A stretch of 19,943 nucleotides of DNA from Dehalococcoidia bacterium (lineage in GTDB: Bacteria; Chloroflexota; Dehalococcoidia; GIF9; AB-539-J10), in the NCBI GenBank assembly GCA_030605665.1, contig JAUWHW010000032.1, positions 1 through 19,943 of the forward strand, written 5' to 3'. The position numbers were made by a program, and so were the translations under genes. Shown here in pieces: positions 1 to 7,810 of this stretch. Below the pieces are notes generated by a model. It saw nothing but the letters and a program-made list of their open reading frames with translations, was not told where the DNA came from and did no database searches. Position 1 is the stretch's first letter. The number at the start of each line of letters is the position of its first letter.

Positions 1-652
1 CGACGTATTCTTGATGAGTAAAACCCCCCGCAAGGGTCACCTGCCCCATGGTAGAAGATATGGGCATCAACGGGGCCTTTCTGCTGGAAGCTGACACATC
101 GGCCAGCCTCTCCTTAACTTCCTTAAGACGCTGGCTAGCTCTCTTCATTCTTTCGCTCTCCCTCAATTCCGGGAAACCGGTGGAGATAATGTAGGCCCTA
201 CCTTGAAGATTGTCAAAGGCTACCACCAGGTCATAGAAGCCGAAATAGCACTCAGGGAGCTGGAGGTCGTCGATAGCAGTGCCAGGCAAACGCTCAATAA
301 AGTGACAGAGGTCATAGCTGAAGTAACCTACCACGCCGCCAAGGAATGGTACCTGTGGAGAAGAAGAGTCCAGGTGATAGACTTCCAGGAAATTATTCAG
401 TATATCGAAGGGATTGCCTCTTAAACTGCTTTTCTCAGCGCCACGGGTAAGACTAATCTCACTGCCGCGGGAGCTCAGCACCAGGAAAGGACTACTGCCG
501 ACAAAGGAATAGCGTCCTAACTTGCCAGGGTCCATACCGCTATCCAGAAAGAAACTGAAATGCTTGCCTTCAAAGAGGAGTTCGAAGGCATCAAGCGGTG
601 ACAGTTCCGTGTCTACTTCTTCTATCAGTGGATAGCGGAATTCTTTGACCAC
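1..652 (-). CDS. pabB: Aminodeoxychorismate synthase component I, 5' part (cut by window edge)
   Basis: About 217 N-terminal residues are visible, and the reading frame is open to the left edge. PabB makes 4-amino-4-deoxychorismate from chorismate, with ammonia supplied by PabA, for folate synthesis in the cytoplasm. Visible motifs belong to the anthranilate/PabB N-terminal domain: LGRYSFVGSSPF near residue 50 and FLGGVVGYFSYDL near residue 112. GGFTHQEYV, at the point where the window cuts off, is the beginning of the chorismate-binding domain. The phrase GYFSYDL..FIERLP fits PabB better than TrpE, though TrpE is not fully excluded. I chose a GTG start at 652. The only upstream ATGs in frame (698-703) are followed by TAG at 662-664 and lie inside the probable -10 box, so they are unlikely to be translated. 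The Shine-Dalgarno sequence is weak. Confidence 0.82.
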   Translation of the reverse strand, partial: MVKEFRYPLIEEVDTELSPLDAFELLFEGKHFSFFLDSGMDPGKLGRYSFVGSSPFLVLSSRGSEISLTRGAEKSSLRGNPFDILNNFLEVYHLDSSSPQVPFLGGVVGYFSYDLCHFIERLPGTAIDDLQLPECYFGFYDLVVAFDNLQGRAYIISTGFPELRESERMKRASQRLKEVKERLADVSASSRKAPLMPISSTMGQVTLAGGFTHQEYV

Positions 653-698
653 GGTTCCAAGCTACGGTGGAGATTCTGCCTTGCCAACAGTTACTTGC

Positions 699-727
699 AT
701 CATATAACAGCCAGAAAGCTTCGTCAA
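699..727 (-). promoter_or_regulatory. sigma70-type promoter of pabB
   Basis: On the minus strand, TTGACG (722-727) and TATGAT (699-704) are separated by exactly 17 bp. Transcription would start near 692 and leave a leader of about 40 nt before the GTG start of pabB. The remainder of the interval from 705 to 913 shows no gene. Confidence 0.6.
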
Positions 728-913
728 TTGAAGTCGGAAGAGCTTGTTTACCTTCCTACAGTCTCACTCGCGAGCAAGCCAACAAGGGTATAGGGAAATG
801 TGGCACTTTACTGAACTTAATGTGATACAAGAAGAGTTTGGGCCTAGGCAGCAACCCTTGATGCGGGCGCAATAACCCACCTTCTGTCACCTGTGGACTG
901 GCAAAAATAACGG

Positions 914-1096
914 TCACCCGTCACTAAGAGTGCCTCCTACCATGCGCACATATCTCTTCAACTTCTCATTGTAACCATGAATAGTCTTGGTGCTCATGCC
1001 GGCTGGGCGGCACGCAGAGAGATACCGATCTACCAAACTTGCAGTTGGTATGGGAACTTTATCCACAGATTCCCACCTCTCTTGTCTAGAAGACAT
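914..1096 (-). pseudogene. Truncated tyrosine recombinase (integrase) N-terminal fragment
   Basis: A 60-residue reading frame contains LVDRYLSACRPAGMSTKTIH followed by GYNEKLKRYVRMVGG. This resembles the SAM-like, core-binding N-terminal domain of phage-type integrases, with a short helix, a turn, then T-x-x-x-Y and a basic helix. The frame ends at TGA just where a full integrase would continue, and no catalytic R-H-R-Y domain follows in any frame. It lies on the same strand as two tRNA genes and about 140 bp past their 3' end. That is the usual position of the integrase of an element inserted at a tRNA. It is probably the relic of a lost element, or less likely a stand-alone small protein. 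Confidence 0.5.
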
Positions 1097-1118
1097 TGTC
1101 TAACCAAGTTCCTTTCCA

Positions 1119-1180
1119 GGTCAAAAAACAATGAACTAAAACTGACCTGCAATTTACTAGGAAGTGACCTGAAACTGTCT
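1119..1180. repeat. Possible remnant of an IS21-type terminus
   Basis: Two direct copies of TGACCTG(C/A)AA(T/C)T occur at 1143-1154 and 1165-1176, 22 bp apart. They are preceded by TGAACTAAAAC and GGTCAAAA. Spaced repeats of this kind resemble the transposase-binding repeats at IS21-family ends. No transposase gene is present, so this rests on pattern resemblance only. Confidence 0.28.
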
Positions 1181-1237
1181 TCTGATCAGGGTGTCATATC
1201 TGTAGCAAAAACCTCCTTTTGGGGCAAATTCAGTTTG

Positions 1238-1313
1238 TGGTACCCCTGGGGCGACTCGAACGCCCGACAAACGGTTTAGGAAACCGCTGCTCTATCCACT
1301 GAGCTACAGGGGC
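1238..1313 (-). tRNA. tRNA-Arg (CCT)
   Basis: A complete 76-nt cloverleaf with encoded CCA. The acceptor pairs GCCCCTG with CAGGGGT, the D stem is GCTC/GAGC, and the anticodon stem is GCGGT/ACCGT with loop TTCCTAA. The anticodon CCT (1278-1280) reads AGG. The T arm is GGGCG-TTCGAGT-CGCCC. The gene is one base from tRNA-Ala and is probably processed from the same transcript. Its 3' end faces the integrase fragment. Confidence 0.95.
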
Positions 1314-1314
1314 A

Positions 1315-1390
1315 TGGTGGAGATAGGGGGATTCGAACCCCCAACCTCTGCGATGCGAACGCAGCGCTCTCCCAACTGAGCTATATCCCC
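1315..1390 (-). tRNA. tRNA-Ala (CGC)
   Basis: A complete 76-nt cloverleaf with encoded CCA. The acceptor pairs GGGGATA with TATCTCC, the D stem is GCTC/GAGC, and the anticodon stem is CTGCG/CGCAG with loop TTCGCAT. The anticodon CGC (1355-1357) reads GCG. The T arm is GGGGG-TTCGAAT-CCCCC. This is the first gene of a two-tRNA unit. Confidence 0.95.
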
Positions 1391-1399
1391 ACAAGTTCA

Positions 1400-1429
1400 A
1401 TTGTAGCAACGCCTTGAACTTTAGGTCAA
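1400..1429 (-). promoter_or_regulatory. Promoter of the tRNA-Ala/tRNA-Arg unit
   Basis: On the minus strand, TTGACC (1424-1429) and TACAAT (1400-1405) are 18 bp apart. The -10 box is 9 bp before the tRNA-Ala 5' end, as expected for a strong tRNA promoter with a very short leader. Confidence 0.65.
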
Positions 1430-1577
1430 GTTCATATATCTTTTGTCTCGATTTGGCAGGGTTGTTATGCTAGTTTCAAAGTTACAGATTATGAGAACCT
1501 CTTTCACACAATTTAACCTTTAATTAAGAGACTATCTTTTACTAGCCAAGCAAAATTGATATACTGAGCTAAAACTT

Positions 1578-3014
1578 ATGGATTACGAGACCGTCATAGG
1601 CTTAGAAGTTCATGTTCAGCTGCTAACCAAGAGCAAGATGTTTTGCTCCTGTAGTACTGGTTACGCTGATGCCCCACCTAATACCCACGTCTGCCCCATT
1701 TGCCTGGGCATGCCCGGGGTTCTACCGGTTATTAACAGGAAAGCAGTGGAACATACGGTGATGACCGCCCTAGCCTTAAATTGCACCATTCCCGAATCTA
1801 CTAAATTTGACCGTAAAAACTACTGTTACCCTGACCTAATGAAGGGCTATCAGATTTCACAGTATGATGCTCCCATTGGAAGACAAGGCTGGCTAACTAT
1901 TGATAGCAACGGAACTAAAAAAAGAATTAACATCACCAGAGTACACCTCGAAGAGGATGTAGCTAAATTATGGCATAGAGAAGGCTATAGTCTGATAGAC
2001 GTCAATCGCTCCGGCGTGCCATTGATGGAGACTGTCAGTGAGCCAGAAATCAGTTCCCCTGAAGAGGCTCGAGATTACCTGGTTATGTTACACACCATTC
2101 TTCGTTATTTAGGAGTGTCTACATGCAATATGGAGGAAGGCAGCTTCAGATGCGATGCTAATATAAGCATCCGTCCGAAGGGTAGTAAGGAATTGCTGTC
2201 TAAAGTGGAGGTTAAGAACATGAATAGCTTCAAAGCGGTCTACCAAGCTATGGAGTATGAATTTAGGAGACAAAGGAGAGTGCTTGAAGAAGGTGGCGAG
2301 CTTGTGCAGGAAACTAGAGGCTGGGTAGATGAAAAGGGCGTAACAGTAAGTCAGAGAAGCAAAGAATATGCTGATGATTATCGCTATTTCCCTGAACCTG
2401 ATTTGCCTCCGCTGGTTTTTGATAAAGTCTGGATAGAGGAAATCAGGCAAAAATTACCCGAGTTGCCTGAAGCTAAGAGACAGCGCTTTATGGCACAATA
2501 TGGGTTGTCCCTATATAATGCTAATATCCTAACAGGTTCCAGGGCATTGGCTGATTACTTTGAAAGCTGCCTTGAAGTAATGGATAAGAGCAAGGCAAAA
2601 CTAATAAGCAATTGGCTTCTAGGTGACTTTAGTCGGCTACTTAATGCCACCAACACTAATATTGAAACTACGAAGGTAAGTCCTGAGCACCTGGCGGAGA
2701 TGCTTAATTTGGTGGATAAAGGAACTATTAGTGGCCCAGCCACCAAAGCGGTGTTTGAAGAGATGTTCTACACTTGCAAAAGAGCTAACGCTATTGTGAC
2801 AGAGAAGGAACTTAGCCAAATTAGTGATGCTACTAAAATAAGAGAGGTAGTCAAAAAAGTAATAACCAATAATGCTAAGGCTGTGTCAGATTATAAGGCT
2901 GGTAAGCAGCAAGCTTTAACCTTCATCACTGGACAGGTAATGAGAACCACAAGGGGGAGAGCTAATCCTACCCTGGTAAAGGAGATTCTTATACAGGAAC
3001 TAGGAGGAAAATAA
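1578..3014 (+). CDS. gatB: Aspartyl/glutamyl-tRNA amidotransferase subunit B
   Basis: The 478-residue protein has the usual length of GatB, the kinase and tRNA-binding subunit of GatCAB. That complex converts Glu-tRNA(Gln) and Asp-tRNA(Asn) to the amidated forms in the cytoplasm. The opening [12 protein letters not shown], the zinc-ligand cysteines C23, C25, C39 and C42 ([16 protein letters not shown]), and [19 protein letters not shown] are family signatures. The C-terminal third, ending [11 protein letters not shown], is the YqeY-like tRNA-binding domain. GatA and GatC are not in the window. No Shine-Dalgarno precedes the ATG. A TATACT box (1560-1565) lies 12 bp upstream, so the transcript may have almost no leader. 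It is co-transcribed with secG, whose start is one base past the stop. Confidence 0.97.
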   Translation: MDYETVIGLEVHVQLLTKSKMFCSCSTGYADAPPNTHVCPICLGMPGVLPVINRKAVEHTVMTALALNCTIPESTKFDRKNYCYPDLMKGYQISQYDAPIGRQGWLTIDSNGTKKRINITRVHLEEDVAKLWHREGYSLIDVNRSGVPLMETVSEPEISSPEEARDYLVMLHTILRYLGVSTCNMEEGSFRCDANISIRPKGSKELLSKVEVKNMNSFKAVYQAMEYEFRRQRRVLEEGGELVQETRGWVDEKGVTVSQRSKEYADDYRYFPEPDLPPLVFDKVWIEEIRQKLPELPEAKRQRFMAQYGLSLYNANILTGSRALADYFESCLEVMDKSKAKLISNWLLGDFSRLLNATNTNIETTKVSPEHLAEMLNLVDKGTISGPATKAVFEEMFYTCKRANAIVTEKELSQISDATKIREVVKKVITNNAKAVSDYKAGKQQALTFITGQVMRTTRGRANPTLVKEILIQELGGK

Positions 3015-3015
3015 G

Positions 3016-3237
3016 TTGCCTAAATATCTTGTCATTGCTCAGATATTAGTGTCTGTGGCTTTAATTGCCACTATACTATTTCAACTCCATGGGGGAGGTC
3101 TAGGAGGCATCTTCGGACGATCCGACTCAGTCTATCGAACACGGCGAGGAATAGAAAAAACTCTGTTCAAACTTACCATAACCTTAGCTGTCATTTTCGT
3201 CATCTTGGCAGTGTTAGTGGTTGCCTCTGCTCCATAA
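3016..3237 (+). CDS. secG: Preprotein translocase subunit SecG
   Basis: The 73-residue protein has two predicted membrane segments (about residues 3-22 and 50-71). They are joined by a glycine-rich loop, HGGGLGGIFGRSDSVYRTRRG, which is the hallmark of SecG. SecG is an accessory subunit of the SecYEG channel. The start is TTG at 3016. AGGAGG at 3002-3007, 8 bases upstream, sets this start, and there is no ATG alternative giving the full N-terminal helix. It follows gatB by one base and is followed within 6 bases by the SAM-adenosyltransferase gene, so translation is probably coupled. Confidence 0.9.
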   Translation: MPKYLVIAQILVSVALIATILFQLHGGGLGGIFGRSDSVYRTRRGIEKTLFKLTITLAVIFVILAVLVVASAP

Positions 3238-3243
3238 CCAGGA

Positions 3244-4080
3244 ATGAATCCTATAATAACGCTAACCACTGACTTTGGTTTCAATGATGCCTATGTTGCT
3301 GTTATGAAAGGTGTCATTCTAAGCATTAACCCAAAGGCTAATATCATCGACATTACTCATTCCATTGAGCCACAGAATATTACCCAGGCTGCTTTCGTTC
3401 TCAATGTCGCTTATCGCTATTTCCCCAAGCAAAGCGTTCATATGGCTATCGTTGACCCTGGCGTGGGGAGTGAGCGACAAGGGATAATCCTAAAAATGCC
3501 TTCATCCCTCTTTGTTGCCCCGGATAATGGCATTCTCAGCTATGTAATTAATGAATTATCCTACACTGAAGGCCCCTTAATCCACCATTCTAAAAGCCTT
3601 GAAAGGGTAACTTTCAAAAGGGGAATTGAAGCTGTAACTATTACTGAGCCACGTTTTTGGCGGTATCCAGTCAGCCCTACCTTTCATGGTAGAGACATCT
3701 TTGCTCCGGTTGCCGCTGGCCTCTCTTTAGGCATATCACCTTATGAATTTGGAGAAAAGATTACCTCCCTTTATGTTTTCCCTACTCCAAGGCCATCCTT
3801 CGATGCGCAAGGTAACTTAGTGGGGCATATTTTGTATATTGATCATTTTGGCAACTTGATTACCGATATAAAGAGCACTGATCTGCCAGAGGGAAATGTT
3901 ATCATTGAAGCAGCAGGGCAACATATTCAAGGTATATCGCGTTATTATGAAGAGGGACAGGAATTGATAGCTATCCTAGGCAGCAGTGGTTATCTAGAAA
4001 TATCACTAAGAGATGGAAGTGCCTGCGACTTCCTTGGCATGGAAATAGGAGACGAAGTAGAGGTAATATCAACTATCTAA
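3244..4080 (+). CDS. S-adenosyl-L-methionine hydroxide adenosyltransferase (DUF62 family)
   Basis: The 278-residue protein matches the usual length of this family, which hydrolyses SAM to adenosine and methionine and is related to SAM-dependent fluorinase and chlorinase. Motifs run in the expected order: TTDFGFNDAYVAVMKG at residues 8-23 with acidic residues D10 and D15, IVDPGVGS near 75, APDNGILSYV near 95, FHGRDIFAPVAA near 155, and YIDHFGNLITDI near 200 at the beginning of the C-terminal barrel. It is the last gene of the gatB-secG unit and converges on the CaiB gene. The physiological role of the family is uncertain. A halogenase role is unlikely but cannot be excluded from motifs alone. 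The Shine-Dalgarno sequence (CCAGGA) is weak. Confidence 0.9.
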   Translation: MNPIITLTTDFGFNDAYVAVMKGVILSINPKANIIDITHSIEPQNITQAAFVLNVAYRYFPKQSVHMAIVDPGVGSERQGIILKMPSSLFVAPDNGILSYVINELSYTEGPLIHHSKSLERVTFKRGIEAVTITEPRFWRYPVSPTFHGRDIFAPVAAGLSLGISPYEFGEKITSLYVFPTPRPSFDAQGNLVGHILYIDHFGNLITDIKSTDLPEGNVIIEAAGQHIQGISRYYEEGQELIAILGSSGYLEISLRDGSACDFLGMEIGDEVEVISTI

Positions 4081-4137
4081 GGAGGAAGGCTAACCTCCCC
4101 CGCATTACATTCGCCTCACACAGTGAGAGCAATATTC

Positions 4138-5319
4138 TTAAGCAATTCCCTTGCTTTTAAGCTCCTTTACCTCTTCCTCGCTATATCCCAGTTCCTTCAA
4201 AACCTCCTCAGTATGTTGGCCCAGAAGAGGCGGCGTTAACCTTATATCACCAGGGGTGTTCGACAATTTCACCGGTATACCTAACAACTTCATCTTTCCT
4301 CTTGCCGGATCCTCTACTTCCACCATCATCTCGCGAGCCTTCGTGTTCTCGCTTTCCAGTACCTCTCCCACCCTCCGAATTCGACCACAAGGTATGCCTT
4401 CTTGCCCCAATAGTTTAATCCATTCATCCGTAGTCTTCTTAGAGGTGATTCCCTCTATAATTTGCTTGAGGGCAGGCTCGTTAGCATTGCGGTCTGCCAT
4501 GGTTAAGAAACGGGGATCCTTTATTAAATCAGGCTGCATCAAAACCTTGGTACAGAGAGTCTCCCAAAGCCTTTGATTACCTGCTGCTATGATCACACGT
4601 CCATCTTCTGTGGCGAAATCTTCATAAGGCGTTGACAAGGGGTGTCTATTACCTTTACGAGTGGGAGATTCCCCGGTAGCAATATATATTCCTGCCTGGT
4701 AGCTGAGAAGGGATACCAAGCTGTCCAGTAAGGCAATATCAACATGCTGACCTTCACCTGTCTTTTCCCGAGCAATTAACGCCGTAAGTATTCCTTGCGC
4801 CCCGTAAAGTCCTCCTACAAGGTCAGCGATAGCAATCCCGACACGAGTTGGTACATCAAATCCTGTAATGTCCATGAACCCCGACTCGGCTTGTATCATG
4901 ACATCAAAGCCAGGTTTGTCCCACAAGGGTCCTTTCTGTCCATAACCCGAAATGGAACAATATATCAGCTTAGGATTAAGGACATGGATTGCTTCGTAAG
5001 AGAGGCCCATCCTATCCATCACCCCAGGACGGAAGTTTTCCAACAGTACATCAGCATTCTTTAGCAGCCTCCTCACGATATCAACCCCCTCAGGGGCTCT
5101 GGTGTTCACAGTGATGCTTTTTTTGTTTTTATTCAGCAACATATAATAAACGCCTTCCCCTCTAATAAACGGCGGCCCCCACTGTCTCAAGTCATCTCCT
5201 TTCCCCGGAAGCTCGACTTTAATCACCTTCGCCCCCATATCTGCTAACTGCATAGCGGCGAAGGGCCCAGCAGCAAAGCGGGTCATATCAACTACCTTTG
5301 TTCCCTCTAAAGGCCTCAT
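4138..5319 (-). CDS. CaiB/BaiF family (class III) CoA-transferase
   Basis: The 393-residue protein has the usual family length. Class III enzymes move CoA between carboxylic acids through an aspartyl-CoA thioester intermediate. Visible features are the start LEGTKVVDMTRFAAGPFAAM, the segment ADMGAKVIKVELPGKGDDLR, ENFRPGVMDRMGL, ISGYGQKGP, and D166 in GIAIADLVGGLYGAQG, the likely catalytic aspartate. The substrate cannot be read from the sequence. The start is firm because AAAGGAGGTGATTTT directly precedes the ATG. The leader is long (about 219 nt from the predicted promoter) and contains the 130-bp structured repeat at 5344-5473. A TauE/SafE permease gene lies upstream on the same strand, so an organic-acid or sulfonate role is possible but unproven. 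Confidence 0.92.
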   Translation of the reverse strand: MRPLEGTKVVDMTRFAAGPFAAMQLADMGAKVIKVELPGKGDDLRQWGPPFIRGEGVYYMLLNKNKKSITVNTRAPEGVDIVRRLLKNADVLLENFRPGVMDRMGLSYEAIHVLNPKLIYCSISGYGQKGPLWDKPGFDVMIQAESGFMDITGFDVPTRVGIAIADLVGGLYGAQGILTALIAREKTGEGQHVDIALLDSLVSLLSYQAGIYIATGESPTRKGNRHPLSTPYEDFATEDGRVIIAAGNQRLWETLCTKVLMQPDLIKDPRFLTMADRNANEPALKQIIEGITSKKTTDEWIKLLGQEGIPCGRIRRVGEVLESENTKAREMMVEVEDPARGKMKLLGIPVKLSNTPGDIRLTPPLLGQHTEEVLKELGYSEEEVKELKSKGIA

Positions 5320-5343
5320 AAAATCACCTCCTTTTAAATCAGC

Positions 5344-5473
5344 GGCTGTTTAATTTTGATTTCTCGTTCAAATTCAAGCATTTCAAGGGTGTCTCACCCC
5401 CAAATTTTCGTAGTGCGACCCTTTAGGGTCGTGCGCACGAGGCTAAAGCCTCGCACTACATTTTTAAACAGCC
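5344..5473 (-). repeat. 130-bp structured repeat, copy 1 (MITE-like, in caiB leader)
   Basis: The ends GGCTGTTTAA (5344-5353) and TTAAACAGCC (5464-5473) are a perfect inverted repeat. The core (5410-5459) folds as a 6-bp closing stem (GTAGTG/CACTAC), arm 1 (CGACCC-TTTA-GGGTCG), a 6-base linker, and arm 2 (CGAGGC-TAAA-GCCTCG). A further small hairpin, GGGTG-TCT-CACCC, lies beside the core. The element lies 24 bp upstream of the caiB ATG, just before its Shine-Dalgarno. A second copy of exactly equal length is at 10318-10447. Strand is given as that of the downstream gene. Confidence 0.85.
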
Positions 5474-5544
5474 TCAATCAAACTTGGTCCATTCTTATCT
5501 CGCTATGCCCTGACTCGGTATCAATTGCCCTAAGTATCTATAAT

Positions 5545-5573
5545 TTTATAAGACATCATCCCCTTCTTGTCAA
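5545..5573 (-). promoter_or_regulatory. sigma70-type promoter of the CaiB gene
   Basis: On the minus strand, TTGACA (5568-5573) and TATAAA (5545-5550) are 17 bp apart, a near-consensus promoter. The start point would be near 5538, so the RNA runs through the structured repeat before reaching the CoA-transferase gene. Confidence 0.65.
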
Positions 5574-5634
5574 TCCATCGAACCTTGTGATGTTTCTAGC
5601 ATGTATCTGTCTTGCATCAATTCCTAAGGCCTGG

Positions 5635-6447
5635 CTAAAACACACCAATCATCCTTAGCCCCAGATAGACCATGAGGGCGATAAAGATATATCTTAGCTG
5701 TTTCGCTGGTAGAGCATGTGCTATCTTAGCACCAAGCTGCGTCATAGGCACGCTGGTAGTTGCCAAACTTAACCATATGGGTAAATTTATATAACCTATT
5801 GAATGGGGAAGAAGGCCAGGCACTCCAATACCATTTACAATATACCCAATAACACCACCTAGACTAGTAAACAGTATTGCAGCTGTAGACGTTCCTACAG
5901 CCAAATGCATAGGGAAACTGAGCACCGATACCATTACCGGAACCATCACTATGCCACCCCCGATGCCAGCAAGCCCAGTTATTATGCCTATGGGAAAGCC
6001 ACAAGCTACCAAAGAGATTAATTTGTTCTTGGGTTCTCCCACTTCGTTCGCTGGCTTCAGTACTCCTCCCAAACCCATCAACAAGGCCACAGCTAGGAGT
6101 AATCCTCCAAAACCTGTCTTCAGTACTTGACCTGGGAGGTGAGCAGCTAAAGTAGCTCCAGCCAGAGCTCCAACCAGGCCGCATGAGCCCAGAATCAAAG
6201 CTACTCTCCACAAAACTGCTTTTCTTTTGTTATGCGCCCACGCACTACTCATAGCTGTGGGCAAAACCACCAACAAACTTGTGCCGAAAGCTACCATTAT
6301 AGCAGCAGCCGGCGAAATACCCATGGCCTCAATCACCCAATACATAATTGGAACCATGATAAAGGCACCACCAACTCCCAGTAGCCCACTAACAAAACCA
6401 ACGCCTACACCGGTAGCCAGTAGTATAAAGATATGTGATATTATCAG
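5635..6447 (-). CDS. TauE/SafE-family membrane transporter (apparent CTG start)
   Basis: The family exports sulfite, sulfonates and related organic anions across the inner membrane, and the substrate here is unknown. Two internally repeated halves are visible: VSGLLGVGGAFIMVPIMYW near the N-terminus and TGLAGIGGGIVMVPVMVSV near residue 155, each opening a half of about four membrane helices. The first ATG (6357) would cut off the first helix and the GLLGVGG motif. The frame is open upstream to a TGA but has no ATG, GTG or TTG. CTG at 6445-6447 has GAGGT (6456-6460) 8 bases upstream and gives IISHIFILLATGVGVGFVSG and a normal 270-residue length. I therefore call CTG as the start. A frameshift or sequence error near the 5' end is the alternative. 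Confidence 0.82.
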   Translation of the reverse strand: MIISHIFILLATGVGVGFVSGLLGVGGAFIMVPIMYWVIEAMGISPAAAIMVAFGTSLLVVLPTAMSSAWAHNKRKAVLWRVALILGSCGLVGALAGATLAAHLPGQVLKTGFGGLLLAVALLMGLGGVLKPANEVGEPKNKLISLVACGFPIGIITGLAGIGGGIVMVPVMVSVLSFPMHLAVGTSTAAILFTSLGGVIGYIVNGIGVPGLLPHSIGYINLPIWLSLATTSVPMTQLGAKIAHALPAKQLRYIFIALMVYLGLRMIGVF

Positions 6448-6494
6448 TTCTTTGTACCTCAGCTTATTTCAAATGGATTAAAGGAAGGATTTCA

Positions 6495-6523
6495 AAAATA
6501 TTCTCACCTCGCCTTAGAGTCAA
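6495..6523 (-). promoter_or_regulatory. sigma70-type promoter of the first TauE/SafE gene
   Basis: On the minus strand, TTGACT (6518-6523) and TATTTT (6495-6500) are 17 bp apart. The start point near 6488 leaves a leader of about 41 nt that includes the GAGGT ribosome site. This supports the CTG start at 6447. The remainder of the 6448-6647 gap shows no gene. Confidence 0.5.
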
Positions 6524-6647
6524 CCAACACTTTCAAGTGAAAGAATAACTGTTCATTTTGAGAATTTGAGACTGTAATTGCCTTCCCTCGCTCACATTTT
6601 TTCATGTTCACAAACTACTTTCAAGCCAATCAACATAGCTATCTTTC

Positions 6648-7496
6648 TTACTTACAATTATATTTCAAAACAATATCATCGACCTTACATCCAATGTCAT
6701 TAGCAATGACAGGGCATTTTGCTTTAAATAAAAAGAAAACAGGTGCATTGCTCTTGCCTGTCAACCCCTCAAAATTTCCTTGTCCTTTACTGATAATTAA
6801 CTTTGCCTTTACATAGAGACTTAAAAAATCGCTAGAGCATAAATCTAAGATTGTACCCGGTGCATCCGACCCACTGGAGATAACTCTGGCTATTTTATCT
6901 ATCCCACAAAATTTTGCATCCTCTATTAAGGCATCATTAATTACAGGCTTGTTTCTCACCACATAAATAACATCTCTATTTAATTCTTCAATTAAAACAC
7001 GGTCAAAAACTACCTCGCCAGCATTATCAGCTAAATAGAGAATTTGCTTTGTATTTTTTAGAATCACTTTGAATTCCTGATAATCAAATACCGCAAAATC
7101 TTTCTTAAATGCGTCTCTTATTTCCTTTTTAAGGATGAAGGAGCTATCTACTCCAAAGTCAATTACATTACCAGCAACAGCCAGCCTTATGGCTGCTAAT
7201 AACTTATCTCCAGAGTGAGCCACTTTATCTTTCAAATCAGGGTAAATATTAAGGGCTATTCTATTATATTTCTCCTTCACCTTTCTGAAAGGGTCTTCCT
7301 CCTCAGTAACTTCTTTAACCAGTCTGTAAATAATTCTCCCCATCTCAGGTGGAGAACTTGATAAAGAGAAATTAGGCACTTCTGAAGCTAACCTATCCAA
7401 TACCTTTTTCTGGATATCTTCATTCGCCCCAGCAATTCTTGCCGCTTTAAGAGCTTGCTTAAAGAAGCAAGGAATACAATCTAAATATGTTCTCAT
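6648..7496 (-). CDS. DUF89 / ARMT1-like protein (damage-control phosphatase family)
   Basis: The 282-residue protein resembles the archaeal/bacterial stand-alone DUF89 type. Characterised DUF89 proteins are metal-dependent phosphatases acting on damaged phosphometabolites. Visible features are the N-terminal cysteine pair CIPCFFKQAL (C7, C10), AHSGDKLLAAIRLAVAGNVIDFG with the probable metal-site residues, LADNAGEVVFDRVLIEEL, SSGSDAPGT and ISKGQGNFEGL. Its ATG overlaps the stop of the second TauE/SafE frame by four bases (ATGA type), so the two are translationally coupled and probably act together. The substrate cannot be told from sequence. No terminator was seen after the stop. Confidence 0.88.
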   Translation of the reverse strand: MRTYLDCIPCFFKQALKAARIAGANEDIQKKVLDRLASEVPNFSLSSSPPEMGRIIYRLVKEVTEEEDPFRKVKEKYNRIALNIYPDLKDKVAHSGDKLLAAIRLAVAGNVIDFGVDSSFILKKEIRDAFKKDFAVFDYQEFKVILKNTKQILYLADNAGEVVFDRVLIEELNRDVIYVVRNKPVINDALIEDAKFCGIDKIARVISSGSDAPGTILDLCSSDFLSLYVKAKLIISKGQGNFEGLTGKSNAPVFFLFKAKCPVIANDIGCKVDDIVLKYNCK

Positions 7497-7810
7497 CCCA
7501 ATATCACATCCTTGACAATAAGAACTATTGCAACCACAAGGCTAACACTTATAAAAATCCATTTCACATAATTTGGCTTTAGTTTGGTTACCATTAATCT
7601 AGAGCCTAGTTGACTTCCAATCAACACTGCTATTACACAAGGAATCCAGATATTCCATTGAGGTTGCGCCTGTAAAGTCATATGTGTCAAAAAACTGGAT
7701 ATGCCAGAGCAGGTAATTATAAAAGCCGAGGTTGCTACAGCTACCTTCATATCTAAGCCTATGATATAAAGCATAGGCATGACAAAACTCCCTCCCCCTC
7801 TTCCAAGCAA
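7493..7810 (-). CDS. TauE/SafE-family transporter, C-terminal half (frameshifted)
   Basis: This frame encodes the second repeat of a TauE/SafE permease. It starts in the middle of a motif, LLGRGGGSFVMPMLYIIGLD, and continues through three further membrane helices ending VVAIVLIVKDVILG. The 5' half of the same protein is in another frame (7759-8247). A -1 shift at the A-run 7817-7822 joins them into one 251-residue protein of normal length. The TTG at 7808-7810 could serve as an independent start but has no convincing ribosome site. This half is therefore best read as part of one broken or recoded gene. Confidence 0.75.
   Translation of the reverse strand: MLGRGGGSFVMPMLYIIGLDMKVAVATSAFIITCSGISSFLTHMTLQAQPQWNIWIPCVIAVLIGSQLGSRLMVTKLKPNYVKWIFISVSLVVAIVLIVKDVILG

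Noticed and set aside
203..424. Plus-strand open frame of 73 codons
   Set aside because: It is antisense to the pabB frame, which has clear family motifs through this whole stretch.
662..703. An apparent premature TAG in pabB after ATGATG, giving a 13-residue frame then stop
   Set aside because: The ATGATG overlaps the -10 box TATGAT of a well-spaced promoter (TTGACG, 17 bp), so the RNA starts after it. GTG at 652 gives a complete family N-terminus.
1201..1237. Possible terminator after tRNA-Arg (CCCC-AAAA-GGAGG followed by five T on the minus strand)
   Set aside because: The stem is short and bulged. It is suggestive but too weak to call.
4081..4137. Possible terminator hairpin GGAGG/CCTCC between the convergent genes
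   Set aside because: The stem is only about 5-6 bp and no T-run follows on either strand.
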